From: Bedellia somnulentella
Lineage: Eukaryota; Arthropoda; Insecta; Lepidoptera; Bedelliidae
DNA length: 64,000 nucleotides
Reading direction: 5' to 3'
Assembly (NCBI GenBank): GCA_963576735.1
Contig: OY755191.1
Location: 10,631,608 to 10,695,607 of the forward strand
Of this stretch, positions 45,396-54,893 are shown piece by piece. The notes beneath the pieces are model-generated. The model ran no database searches. It saw only the letters and a program-made list of their open reading frames with translations, and had not been told where the DNA came from. The translations under genes were made by a program, and so were the position numbers. Each line of letters opens with the position of its first letter. The stretch's first letter is position 1.

Positions 45396-45520
45396 ACACA
45401 TGCATATACTTACGCTAATAAAACCCATTGGAGTAGGCAGATACTATTAATCACCACTTTGTATGATCCTAGCAAAACACTCGCGCTCTATTTACCAATC
45501 TTTTCACATATGCCCTCGGA
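45396..45520 (-). mobile_element. Family C LINE 3' end
   Basis: ATGCATATACTTACGC tail region, CCCATTGGAGTAGGCAG module, then CACCACTTTGTATGATCC and CAATCTTTTCACATATG. Diverged and 5'-truncated. Confidence 0.7.
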
Positions 45521-45907
45521 ACTACACAACCCAACTGCCTCATATCACAGACACGTCGGTCAGAAAGTAATGTAACACTTAAAATATACCTACAATGATA
45601 ATTGCTGTCTAAAAAAGTACTTCTCAATTTTTGCACTCTAAGCAATCTGCTAATTTATGTAATAGCTTAATGATGCGATGGACTCTCAAGTTTCTGACTA
45701 TATTTAATTTGTAATATAAACGTGAGTCACCACACCAACCATAGAAATATAATTACTATAGAGCGAGCAAATGCACATGTGAACATTGAGAGCACATGAG
45801 AACATGAAATCAAATCTAGCGCCAACCGCAACAGTTGTCAAAAAGTGCAAATCGAAAGCGTTAGAGGAGTGATTGTCAGAAGTTTTTATTTGTTTTTTAC
45901 AATAAAA
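45521..45907 (+). other. Upstream flank of the THAP gene
   Basis: The region directly 5' of the THAP start codon. The last 80 bases (GAGTGATTGTCAGAAG..ACAATAAAA) could hold an initiator and leader, but no TATA box is obvious. Confidence 0.35.
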
Positions 45908-47071
45908 ATGGTGAAATGCGCAGTTAAAACGTGTAAAAGTGATACGCGAAAACACACCAAACAAAAATCAAATGTGACTTTTCACAAGTAAGTAAGTTTT
46001 ATTTAATAATTTACGTGATAAAATTTTATATTCGCGGGGTTGAAGGAGGCGTTGGGGGACGAAGTCTATCATTCTTACGAATGAGAAGTTTGACGCACGC
46101 ACGCACGCACAACGATTTAGAGATGGGGTACTTTCATTAGGATGTTTCAATTGTCGATCCATTAATCGTTCGATACAATCGGTTAATAATAAATATATAT
46201 TTTTTGGTAATTGTTTAATACATCTAAAAATCAATATGTTTATGAGTATGTGACTTTGCTATTTGAAAATTAAGTAATGATTTCTGGAATAATTATATAT
46301 GTTTTTTTGATTTAAATTTGATTTGATGGTTTATGTTGTAATAACCTTGATAGCCCAGCGGGTAGAACACTCGGTTATCGTGCAAACGACTAGTGTTCAA
46401 ATCCTGAGTCAGACAGACATATGTGTGGTTAATTTATCATGGTTGTTAACGGTGAGGGAAAACATCGTGAGGAAACCCACATGGCTGAGTTGTACTTAGA
46501 CATGTGACAGTGTATTCGTACAAAACGGCGATAGGCCTGCCCCCTATCACGTGAGTACACTGTCCATGCAAAACGTGGGTACTCTGAACACCAGGTGACA
46601 AAGTCACGTGATGTTCAGAAGTATTAGTACCTCTGCCAACCCCTTCGGGGATACTCGGCGTGAACGTTTATGTTATGTTATGTTATTATATGTTTTTTTG
46701 TAAGAGCTCAATAGAGACGTAACTTGAATACCAAAGAAAATATTAACACATTACATGTATATTTGTATACACTTATGTCTTACCATTTACTCTTTGGGCT
46801 ACAATAGGGTTGTATTAATTAACGAATTATATTCGCACGCCTTTACTTGTATTAAGTGAAATGTTTCTTTTAGAGAATTGGCTTTAATTTTACCAACGAT
46901 CTTTTCATTAGTTACTCACAATAAGATGTTATAAATTCTAATTTCAGTTTTCCAAAGGATACCAAAATAATTAAAAAGTGGATCGATGCTGTTCACCAAA
47001 ATATTAATTCGGAAACTAACATCTGGAGAAGGATATGTTCATTGCACTTTCCAGATTCCTTTGAAGATTGA
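45908..47071 (+). CDS. THAP-domain zinc-finger gene or fragment, two exons
   Basis: Exon 1 (45908-45987) begins MVKCAVKTCKSDTRKHTKQK. Donor AA|GTAAGT. Intron 45988-46947 ends CTAATTTCAG. Exon 2 (46948-47071) continues FPKDTKIIKKWIDAVHQN and ends WRRICSLHFPDSFED with TGA at 47069-47071. The joined 67 residues show the C2CH zinc ligands of a THAP DNA-binding domain: C4, C9, C57 and H60, with 47 residues between C9 and C57. Also present are the conserved Pro of FPKD, the Trp of KKWI and the Phe after CSLH. THAP domains bind specific DNA and occur in cell-cycle regulators and in P-element transposases. The domain stops short of the usual AVP-box and nothing follows, so the gene is C-terminally truncated or has lost its later exons. 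The start has a good context (AAAATGG). A family B SINE sits in the intron. Confidence 0.85.
46345..46685 (+). mobile_element. Family B SINE in the THAP intron
   Basis: Complete copy with head (CTTGATAGCCCAGCGGG; GTTCAAATCCTG), body, module CTCTGCCAACCCCTTCGGGG and (TTATG)n tail. It has a short deletion after the B box. It lies in sense orientation inside the THAP intron. Confidence 0.92.
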
Positions 47072-47139
47072 AAAAATTAATTTATTACAATAGGCGAATA
47101 ACGTATCTAGAGATTCAACACATTATGCAGATTTGATCG

Positions 47140-47289
47140 GGAAGCGTTCATGAGATTTTACACGAACATCTTCACGTGAGGAGGATAGTTTTACGCTGGG
47201 TGCCACACAACCTCACCGAGGTACAGAAACAGGCCCAGGTGGAATGGTGTCGTGATATGATTAATAAATTTGATGCTGGCTCGTCACGG
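47140..47289 (+). pseudogene. mariner transposase fragment
   Basis: A 50-codon frame reads GSVHEILHEHLHVRRIVLRW, then VPHNLTEVQKQAQVEWCRDM and INKFDAGSSR. This is the helix-turn-helix to linker region of a Tc1/mariner-type transposase, with the WVPHNLTE variant of the usual WVPHEL motif. The catalytic D,D34D part and both ends of the transposon are missing, and the frame is broken just upstream. It is a dead fragment. It begins about 70 bases after the THAP stop codon. Confidence 0.85.
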
Positions 47290-47435
47290 CTGGAGGCCAC
47301 GGTATGTCGGCTACTATCATGGTAGAAGTCGTTAGTCTGCCAACCCGCACTTGGCTAGATTGGTGGACTATTGCCAAATCACCCTATAGAGTAAGACCGA
47401 GCCCCTTGATTGGGACATATAAGGGCTATGAGAAG
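47290..47435 (+). repeat. Lepidopteran repeat fragment
   Basis: GTAGAAGTCGTTAGTCTGCC, AACCCGCACTTGGC and TGGTGGACTATTGCC are motifs I recall from a very common moth repeat, probably a LINE 3' end. It abuts the mariner fragment without a gap. Confidence 0.55.
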
Positions 47436-47611
47436 TGAGAGACTGTTACATAGTACTAATAAGTAAAAAAAAATACAAGATATATTTACAATTATATATT
47501 TATTTAAATAACTGCTGTTTTTTTTATATTTCCTGCAGATAATCATTTTCAATGTCCTCTGCTGGACAATACATACAGAAGCCATTCACCAAAAAATATC
47601 CACCAAACATA

Positions 47612-47866
47612 CTACATACATACAAACATATACTCATGTCTATAAATCCCTAAAAGGGGTAGCCAGAGCTAAGGAATTAGAAATTATTAGAAATTCCTTA
47701 GCCACTTTTGGAAAGTTGAGTGGGGAAACGATGCTAAATAAAGGTTGTTGGTGATAGGTCTCCAACAGCATCGCCCAAAAATTCCGTAAAAGCCCCGATA
47801 CAGTTAAACGCCTCTTACGTACACCCACCGGAAGAAACGGGGAAGTGCTATTGTAAGCCGACACTG
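47612..47866 (-). mobile_element. Family A element, alpha type, with compensatory hairpin
   Basis: Near full length in minus orientation. The repeat CAAACATA at 47604-47611 and 47867-47874 is a likely 8-bp target duplication. An extra AAATTATTAG-type duplication widens the central hairpin. Its arms, GCTAAGGAATT (47668-47678) and AATTCCTTAGC (47692-47702), pair perfectly with an A-T where other copies have G-C. Confidence 0.9.
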
Positions 47867-47874
47867 CAAACATA

Positions 47875-48250
47875 ATAACAATCGTAAAATTCGAGGGTTC
47901 TCCCCTTGGTCAAATTTCGGAATCATTTTATAAAGTATCGATTCTCTTCTTTGATAAAAAATCGATGTTGCACAGATTGATAATGTTTAACAATTACCCA
48001 TCCTTATTTATCAATATAAATATACGTAAGTATCTATAGCACACCCGCCGACACTGTGCACAAGCGGGAGTCTCGCAAATGCGTGTTCTATAGTAATTAT
48101 ATTTCTATGACACCAACCATCATTTATTTGCTCACCTTTTCCTCATCTTCATCTTCCAAAAGTGACAGACAAGTGGCCAATACTGAAGCCTTATCTACCC
48201 TTTTTTATTCAACCGAGAGTATATGTATATATGTGAAATTCGCACTAAAA
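47875..48250. other. Non-coding spacer
   Basis: Nothing recognised. Confidence 0.45.
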
Positions 48251-48345
48251 AGGTGAAAAGCGAGTGTAAACCGCAACATTACAACAATGGCGACCGCGCG
48301 TGCCGTATCGCGCTCATCTCCAATGCGTAAGCGTGTTTTAATATA
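48251..48345 (+). promoter_or_regulatory. CpG-rich patch with Kozak-like ATG (plus)
   Basis: ACAACAATGGCGACCGCGCG at about 48280-48299 is a strong start context in a CpG-rich patch. The frame MATARAVSRSSPMRKRVLI stops after 19 codons, with a possible donor ATGC|GTAAGC inside. No partner exon was found. It shares the CAACAATGGCG core with the patch at 40473 (minus). Confidence 0.25.
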
Positions 48346-48473
48346 ACAATGCCGGCTGCCACTTAAATAATATCTTGAAATTTTGAACAAATATATGCTT
48401 GTACTGTTATGTTTTGAGTTTTGGATTTCGTAGAGAATTTGTAGTTAGCTTTTTATTAAAAAGAATACATTTA

Positions 48474-48640
48474 CCATGTAGTGCCGGCTTAAAATGTCAC
48501 TGCCTCTTTCTACCCACGGTTGTCGTAAGAGGCGACTAAGGGTGTGGGGCTCTTTTAAGTTGTTTTTGGGCGATGCGGTTGGAGCTCATCTCCAACGATA
48601 CTTTATTTCTACCATCTTATCCCCTATCGACTTCCAAATG
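48474..48640 (+). mobile_element. Family A element, beta type, 3' end missing
   Basis: Starts CCATGTAGTGCCGGCTTA, runs through CCCACGGTTGTCGTAAGAGG to CTATCGACTTCCAAATGTC. A TTTCTC-rich run replaces the 3' part. Confidence 0.82.
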
Positions 48641-49019
48641 TCAGTTAACCTTTCTCTTTCTCTCTTTCTCTAAGGACATGTGGATGAACACCGCTCGAAA
48701 TAAAATGATTTCATGTCACAAAATTTCTCCATGAAAGATTATGAAAAATTGATATGTGTTTACGAGGGTGTACATTAGATCGTGAAGTTAAATTTATAAA
48801 AAGAACCAATCAGGTTTTTTTTAATCGGTATTTTCTATGTTTTTCAAAACCGGCTTTAATCGGCCTTAACGTTATCTACCTGATCGCTAGCGATTGTGAA
48901 ACCCTAATCACAAACACCACAATTACTCTTCCCACATACAAATTTCGTTCAATAATCCGCAGCCATTCTATCTAATCCAAACTCGTCCGCTAAGTAAAAA
49001 CTAAAGCCAGAGAGCACTT
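48641..49019. other. Non-coding spacer
   Basis: A pyrimidine-rich run (48650-48675) and otherwise nothing recognised. Confidence 0.45.
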
Positions 49020-49145
49020 TCAATTCCGCACTAGCACGGCACGCGTGAACGTTAGTGGTCGCAAATTGGCCGATTTCAATTTGCCAGCTCGTATGGCGGC
49101 CATTTTGTTAAACGATACGCCCGGTAATGGCCGCCGCTAATTATT
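49020..49145 (-). promoter_or_regulatory. GC-rich patch with ATGGCCGCC start context (minus)
   Basis: On the minus strand AACAAAATGGCCGCCATACG places an ATG at 49103 in an excellent context. The frame MAAIRAGKLKSANLRPLTF closes after 27 codons, without a convincing donor. GGCCATTAC and GCGGCCAT words also fit PHO/YY1-like sites. It may be a promoter or 5' exon of Dys or another gene. Confidence 0.25.
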
Positions 49146-49888
49146 TGATTCATTCCTCGATAGATGGCATTTGGAGGATGTTCAGCTATTTTATTTTTGG
49201 TTCAATATATCAAATAATGAATTAAAAATATTTAAGAAAAAAATGTAATTAATTTTGCGCACAGATCTTGAATAGCAATGATTTCAACTGTCAAGTATGT
49301 AATTTATATAATTTAAGCAAATGTATGGGCTTATATTAAAATAGTGTTGTGCAGTAAAACTTCACTGAAGCTATACGTAATATCTCTGACATTCAAGTCT
49401 AAATGCTGTCAAGTTTACGATATGCAGGTAGATCTTGTAACCTTTAATTAATGTGTCTATATCATACAGCCAAATACAAATCATAAAAGCGTCTCACTCA
49501 CTGACAGCCAAAGACATCTAATCATCGCTTCATCAGAACTAACCGAAGTAACAATAAAAAGTCCGTCCGTACAATATAAAGAAACAAGTTTAGCTCTTAT
49601 CGGCTCGTTTTCCGGACAAACCGGGTAATCCGGGTCGCGGACAGGTTAAGCCGGCCAATGCCCAGTCCGGGTGAAAGATTACCCAATAACATTGTATTGT
49701 CTCTGATGGCGCTACGACAAATGCTCTCTAATCGCCTTCTTTGTTTCGACGAATCGATTGGTAAAATGTGGTATGAGGTTTGTAAGGAGTTTATAATATT
49801 TAGAAAAAGAAAAAAAAGTTTTTTTAGTAAGAGTAATAAAATTAAGAGTGATAATTACTCTCACGATTAATATATCAAGTAGATAGTA
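49146..49888. other. Non-coding stretch
   Basis: A CCGG-rich patch at 49610-49670 (TCCGGACAAACCGGGTAATC) stands out and resembles the patch at 19622-19675. No exon was recognised. Confidence 0.45.
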
Positions 49889-50142
49889 ACATACATACAT
49901 ACATACATATACTCACGGCTATAAATCCCTAGAAGGGGTAGCCAGAGCTAACGAATTAGAAATTTCTCAGCCACTTTAGGAAGTTGCGTAAGGAAAAGAT
50001 GGTAAAATAAAGGTTGATGGTGATGGGTCTCCAACCGCATCGCCCAAAAATCCCTTAAAAAGTCCCAATACCGTTAGTCGCCTCTTACGTACACCCACCG
50101 GAAGAAAAGGGGTAGTGCTATTCTAAGCCGGCGCTACACAGC
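49889..50142 (-). mobile_element. Family A element, alpha type, full length
   Basis: CATA tail, complete body and 5' end GCTGTGTAGCGCCGGC (sense). No clear target duplication. A second CATACATACATG run follows at 50159. Confidence 0.9.
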
Positions 50143-50499
50143 AAAAATATAATATAGTAACATACATACATGCATATTCATGAGTATATGTATGTATTGT
50201 ACTTGAGTAGTAATCATATATTAATCGACTGATAAAAACTTCAGAGTGGGTAATAAGTTGCAAATTATAATCAAACAAGCAAATCAATGGTCGCGGGCAT
50301 AACTCAAGTATTAAGTTATCGACAAAATATTCATTATGAACAGTTATGCGATGCATATTTATTATCTCCGCTTCATCTTTTAATCATATATTAAGATGTC
50401 CAGGAATTCAAACATGAAGATACAACAAGTTTATAAGTTAGCGTGAAGGTTTATTCCAGAACTACACTTACTAACTTACAAAACTAATACTCATGTTTT
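50143..50499. other. Non-coding spacer
   Basis: Only CATA/TATG low-complexity sequence at 50159-50200; nothing else recognised. Confidence 0.45.
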
Positions 50500-50510
50500 A
50501 ATTTCTAAAA

Positions 50511-50747
50511 CATATACTCACGGTTGTAAATCCCTAGAAGGGAAGGCCAGAGCTAAGGAATTAGAAATTCCTCAGCCGCTTTTGGAAAATTTAAAGGGGA
50601 GAAGATAGTAAAATAAAAGTTGTTGGTGATGGGTCTCCAACCGCATCGCCCAAAAATCCCTTAAAAGCCCCAATACCGTTAGTCGCCTCTTACGTATACC
50701 CATCGGAAGAAATGGGGTAGTACTATTCTAAGCCGACATTACACAGC
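50511..50747 (-). mobile_element. Family A element, alpha type, full length with TSD
   Basis: The perfect 11-bp repeat AATTTCTAAAA at 50500-50510 and 50748-50758 abuts a complete minus-oriented copy. The tail is very short: only CATATA precedes CTCACGG. Long TATG tails are therefore not required for insertion, or are lost quickly. Confidence 0.95.
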
Positions 50748-50758
50748 AATTTCTAAAA

Positions 50759-51600
50759 TAAATAATAATATAGTAAAAAGAAACTAAAAACACGCCTAAG
50801 AAATGCCACTTCCAAATAAAAAGTGAAAAATAATTAATGAGCTGAATTATTGTGAAAAAGCGTGGGTTGTCTAACAAGGCAACCCTAGAAGGGCTTCTTA
50901 AGCGTATTTTTTTTTTATAAACCACCAAAAATTATTTGATCCTGCCGACCCTAATCATGATTATGAGATAAACCTATGAAATTATTATACTGTCGCTGAT
51001 TTTTGGTAAATGTACAAAGTTAGATTTAAATCGGTTCGTTTACAGTGGGTCACAATCGAGTTCAAAAGGAGTCGGTTGAATACACACATACAGGTGACGC
51101 TAAAATAAGCGTGTTGAAAAGGCCAAGCGCAAATCTCAACTACTAACAAACTTACTAATTCACAAGATTAAATTACATATTTTTATTTAATATTCATACA
51201 GCAATATTCGGTACCAATATAGTCACTTTTCACACGGTAAATTATCCATCAACACTCGAAATAAAATTTTCAAAATATAAAGTCCGTAAAACGCCAGGCA
51301 CTTAGCAACACATTGGTAAAGGCAACATATGCAGCTCTGCGCTTTTGCTTTTACGAAACAAGCAGGCGTTATGTTGTTACCTCTCTAGCGAAACTTGAGC
51401 ACTGTGGCCCCAATTTTTAATTAGGGTCGTAAACTTAAAACGAATGTTTGCCAAACGTTGTTAGACTACGAATTGCAATTAAAACGTATTTAGATAAATC
51501 GGTGGAACACGTAAGCTAGTAAAACGGTAAGACGCTAATTAACAAATAGAATAAATAAAGTAGAAATGGCATGTTTTAGCATTAAACAGCATTATAAAAA
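50759..51600. other. Non-coding stretch
   Basis: No recognised exon or repeat. Confidence 0.45.
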
Positions 51601-51823
51601 TACATACATATTTATATAAACTATACTCATGGATAAAAACTCCAGAGAGGTAGCTAGGGCTAATAAAGGACACAATCGGAGATCAAGTAGGGAATACATC
51701 GGAAAATAAAATATGGTTGGAAAAGGATCTCCAGACACATCGCCCAAAAATCACTAAAAGCTTCATACGACACCCACAGGAATGAAGCCTAGCCTAGCTT
51801 TCTTAGCCGACAATACACAGCAA
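51601..51823 (-). mobile_element. Family A element, strongly diverged
   Basis: ACATACATATTTATATAAAC tail, CTCATGGATAAAAACTCC module, CACATCGCCCAAAAATCACT and TTAGCCGACAATACACAGC follow the family order. Old copy. Confidence 0.7.
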
Positions 51824-51944
51824 AATAAAAATAAGTTTTTTTTTCATTTATGCCGTTGAAAAGTCATGACATTTCATACCTATATGTATCAATAGCAAAA
51901 CTCAACGTATCATCATAAAAGAATGGATTCTTATTGACTTTGTT

Positions 51945-52052
51945 TAGAAGAATGATGAATGTATCAGAAGCAAGAGATTTGCCTGGATCGTACAAAGTGG
52001 CGATCTATAGTCTCTGCCTACCTCAATGGGAACAATGGGCGTGAGTATAAGT
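51945..52052 (+). mobile_element. Family C LINE 3' end
   Basis: AGAAGCAAGAGATTTGCCTG, GGCGATCTATAGTCTCTGCC, TACCTCAATGGGAAC and GGGCGTGAGTATAAGTAAGT. Short 5'-truncated copy. Confidence 0.78.
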
Positions 52053-52162
52053 AAGTAAGTTTGTTTAGGACCAAAATTCATAGCTCGACTCAACACGATT
52101 AGACTTTATAAGAAAAAAATTGACTGCAATTCAATTAAACTTTTGCCAACACACCTGAAATA

Positions 52163-52392
52163 TAGTGTAGTGTCGGCTTATTATAGCACTAACCTATTTC
52201 TTTTCACGAGCGTCGTAAGAGGCGACTTGGAGTTTGGGGGGGTTTTCATTTTAAGTGATTGTTGATTGTTGGCGATGTGGCACCCATCGCCAACCATTTT
52301 GTAACTTTACTTTCATTTTCCCAGGCAACTTACAAATGTGGCAGGCTAAAGCTCTGGTTACCACTACATTCCCATTTAGCCGAAAGTATTTA
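52163..52392 (+). mobile_element. Family A element, diverged
   Basis: GTGTAGTGTCGGCTTATTAT, CGTCGTAAGAGGCGACTTGG, GGCGATGTGGCACCCATCGC and AAGCTCTGGTTACCACTAC. The 3' tail is degraded. Confidence 0.72.
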
Positions 52393-52626
52393 GATGAAAG
52401 TATTATAAAATGATATAGGAACAAAAATATTTCATTCAATATCAGCTTACGTTTTCAAAATAAACAGCAATCGAACTTATGCAACAATATATAATTTATG
52501 CTGAATCATCCGAATCCAGCGACATAGATTATGCGACATGACCACCGCAACGCAATAAGCTTTGATCCCCACATTACATGGGATTTGATTGTGAATCAAT
52601 TTACATGCTGCGGATAATATGCCACA

Positions 52627-52866
52627 TACTTACACATACTCACGGCCATTAATCCCAAAAAGGGGCAACCAGAGCTCAAGAGCTAGATACTCTTCAGCCA
52701 CATTTAGAAGTTGATGTGGACAAGATGGTAGAAATAAAGTATCGTTGGTGATGGGTCTCCAACCGTATCGCCCAAAAACTACTTAAAAAGCCCCATACCC
52801 TTAATACGCCTCTTACGACACCCGTGGGTAGAAAGGGGTAGTAACATTCTAAGCCGGCACTACAAG
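52627..52866 (-). mobile_element. Family A element, beta type
   Basis: Minus-oriented near full-length copy with beta middle block (GACACCCGTGGGTAGAAAGG on the plus strand). A short GCCACA repeat at 52621-52626 and 52867-52872 may be its target duplication. Confidence 0.88.
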
Positions 52867-52919
52867 GCCACAATGTGAAGTAAAAGGAAAATAAATGGAT
52901 AATTATTTTTACCCTTTAA

Positions 52920-53110
52920 GGTATCATAGTGGTTAAGTTAGATGGGTCTGTGTGTCTGTCTATAGCAACATATCGCCTAAATAAAGATGTTATTAAAACG
53001 GTTGCTTCTGAATCTGGTGGTGACGGGTTCGAATCCGGCTGAGGGCAACAACTATATGATAGTGTAATTAGTCTTGGATGTTATTAATTAGTGAATAGTA
53101 TATTTTTACA
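52920..53110 (+). mobile_element. tRNA-derived SINE-like sequence, different family
   Basis: GGTATCATAGTGGTTAAG is A-box-like and GGGTTCGAATCCGGC at 53026-53040 is a perfect B box. About 100 bases separate them, so the head is interrupted or composed of two pieces. The body (GAGGGCAACAACTATATGAT) does not match family B. Confidence 0.5.
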
Positions 53111-53261
53111 AATGTAATGGAGTTAAAATCCCATTTCACACGTCATTAAATAGAGGATTCATATTAAAATTGGGGCTAACTTCGTCTGTATATTTAATTA
53201 CTTAATTATAAAATGAGGAATTAGTTTTAGGTTTCCTTTTAACTTTCAGTAACTTAAATCT

Positions 53262-53512
53262 GTTGCTGTGTAGTGTCGGCTTAGAATAGCACTACCCCAT
53301 TTCTTCCGGTGGGTGTACGTAAGAGGCGACTAACGGTATCGGGGCGTTTAAGGGATTTTTGGGCGATGCGGTTGGAGACCCATCACCAACAACCTTTATT
53401 TTACCATCTTTTCCCCACTCAACTTTCCAAACGTGGCTGAGGAATTTCGAATTCCTTAGCTCTGGCTACCCCTTCTAGGGATTTATTGCCGTGAGTATAT
53501 GTATGTATGTAT
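53262..53512 (+). mobile_element. Family A element, alpha type, full length with 13-bp TSD
   Basis: Complete, well preserved copy. The perfect repeat GTAACTTAAATCT at 53249-53261 and 53513-53525 brackets it. A good representative of the intact alpha form. Confidence 0.96.
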
Positions 53513-53813
53513 GTAACTTAAATCTCTGGCCCAAATGCTTGGGTATTATAGCCGTGACTATAGGGAAAAAGATAGTTTAAAGCTTAATTCTGTATAGTCC
53601 ATATGCGAATGCAAGAACCTAGTTTTAACCAAATTATTCGCCGTACCCAACGATTGTTAGTGCCAACTAAATCACGTTCCACCGTATAATAGCCACGCCT
53701 CCTAATACTTATTCATGATTTGAGTATTTAGATTCGGATGACAATTATTTTATTCCATTTACTAACTGTTCGAGCTAGAAGAGGTTAAAATTTTTTTTAT
53801 AAAGGGAAAGATA

Positions 53814-53910
53814 TAAACGTGATAGCTCAGTGAGCAGAACACCCGATTTCCGTTCACATCCTGATTCGGGCCTACACCAATGTGTTTTTTCGTAAGTCTT
53901 ATGTGTCTTA
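53814..53910 (+). mobile_element. Family B SINE 5' fragment
   Basis: GTGATAGCTCAGTGAGCAGA, then ATTCGGGCCTACACCAATG and TTTTTTCGTAAGTCTTATGT. Only the tRNA-like head and the first body bases remain. A family A copy begins where it stops. Confidence 0.75.
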
Positions 53911-54140
53911 TACATACATATACTCACGGCTATATATCCTTTGAAGGGGTAGCCAGAGCTAGGTAATTAATTTTGGAAGATACGTGGGGAAAAGATGGTG
54001 AATAAAGGTTGTTAGTGATGGGTCTCCAACCGTACCCCCAAAAGTCCCTAATAGCCCCAATACTGTTAGTCGCCTCTTACTACCCAGTACACCCACGGGA
54101 AGAAATGGGGTAGTGTTTTTCAAAGCCGACACAAAACAGC
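53911..54140 (-). mobile_element. Family A element, alpha-like
   Basis: CATACATATACTCACGGC tail and module, with a deletion in the AGGAATT hairpin, to GCTGTTTTGTGTCGGC (sense). It interrupts or abuts a family B fragment. Confidence 0.82.
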
Positions 54141-54387
54141 TTACACATTGAAATAACATTGTTAGAATTGCGAGGCCCTATAATCCATAACCCCATATTT
54201 TGATGTAAACTAAACGACACAACTCAAAACATCAACAAACAGAGGGTTACGCTAATAGGCTTTTAAATGTTAATATTTCATGACATTTCGTATTAAGAGA
54301 CTATCCGTGTTCAAAGGGATAGCTTTCAAATGTATGACACTAATCTATCCTAAATAAAGATGGGTTAAAATGGTGTACAATACCGAG

Positions 54388-54554
54388 AGTAAGTAAGTGT
54401 CCGAAGTACGAAGAATAAAAGAGAATGTATGAAAAGATTGATGGATGTGAATGAAGCTAGAGAGGTTTGCCAGGATCGTACAAAGTGGCAATCGATAGTC
54501 TCTGCCTACCCCAATGGGAACTAACGGCGTGAGAATATGTATGTATGTATGTAA
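54388..54554 (+). mobile_element. Family C LINE 3' end with likely TSD
   Basis: 167-bp LINE end from GTGTCCGAAGTACGAAGAAT to GGCGTGAGAATATG and TATG repeats. GTACAATACCGAG at 54375-54387 and GTACAATACCAAG at 54555-54567 form a 13-bp duplication with one mismatch. Confidence 0.9.
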
Positions 54555-54660
54555 GTACAATACCAAGTGCACAGCATCCAATCAGTGTATAGTGTACATA
54601 CCTGAAAAAAAAGGAAACTTAATCAATATAAATATTTCATGAACAGAATATATAATTATT

Positions 54661-54893
54661 GCCATGTAGTGCCGGCTTAGAATATCACTACCCCTTTCTA
54701 CCCACGGGTGTCGTAAGAAGCAATTAAGGGTATGGGGCTTTTTAGTGGTTTTTGGGCGATGCGGCTAGAAATTCATCACCAATAATACTTATTTCTACCA
54801 TCTTGTCCCCAATCAACTTCCAAATGTGGCTTAAGACTTTCTGGCTCTAAAGCCTTTCAAGAGATCTATAGCCGTGAGTATATGTATGTATGT
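54661..54893 (+). mobile_element. Family A element, beta type, full length
   Basis: GCCATGTAGTGCCGGCTTAG to AGCCGTGAGTATATG and TATG tail, with beta block CCCACGGGTGTCGTAAG. The hairpin region is diverged. Confidence 0.9.

Noticed and set aside
53020..53045. Perfect B box suggesting a tRNA gene
   Set aside because: The A-box-like sequence is about 100 bases upstream and no tRNA fold is possible. It fits a SINE head instead.
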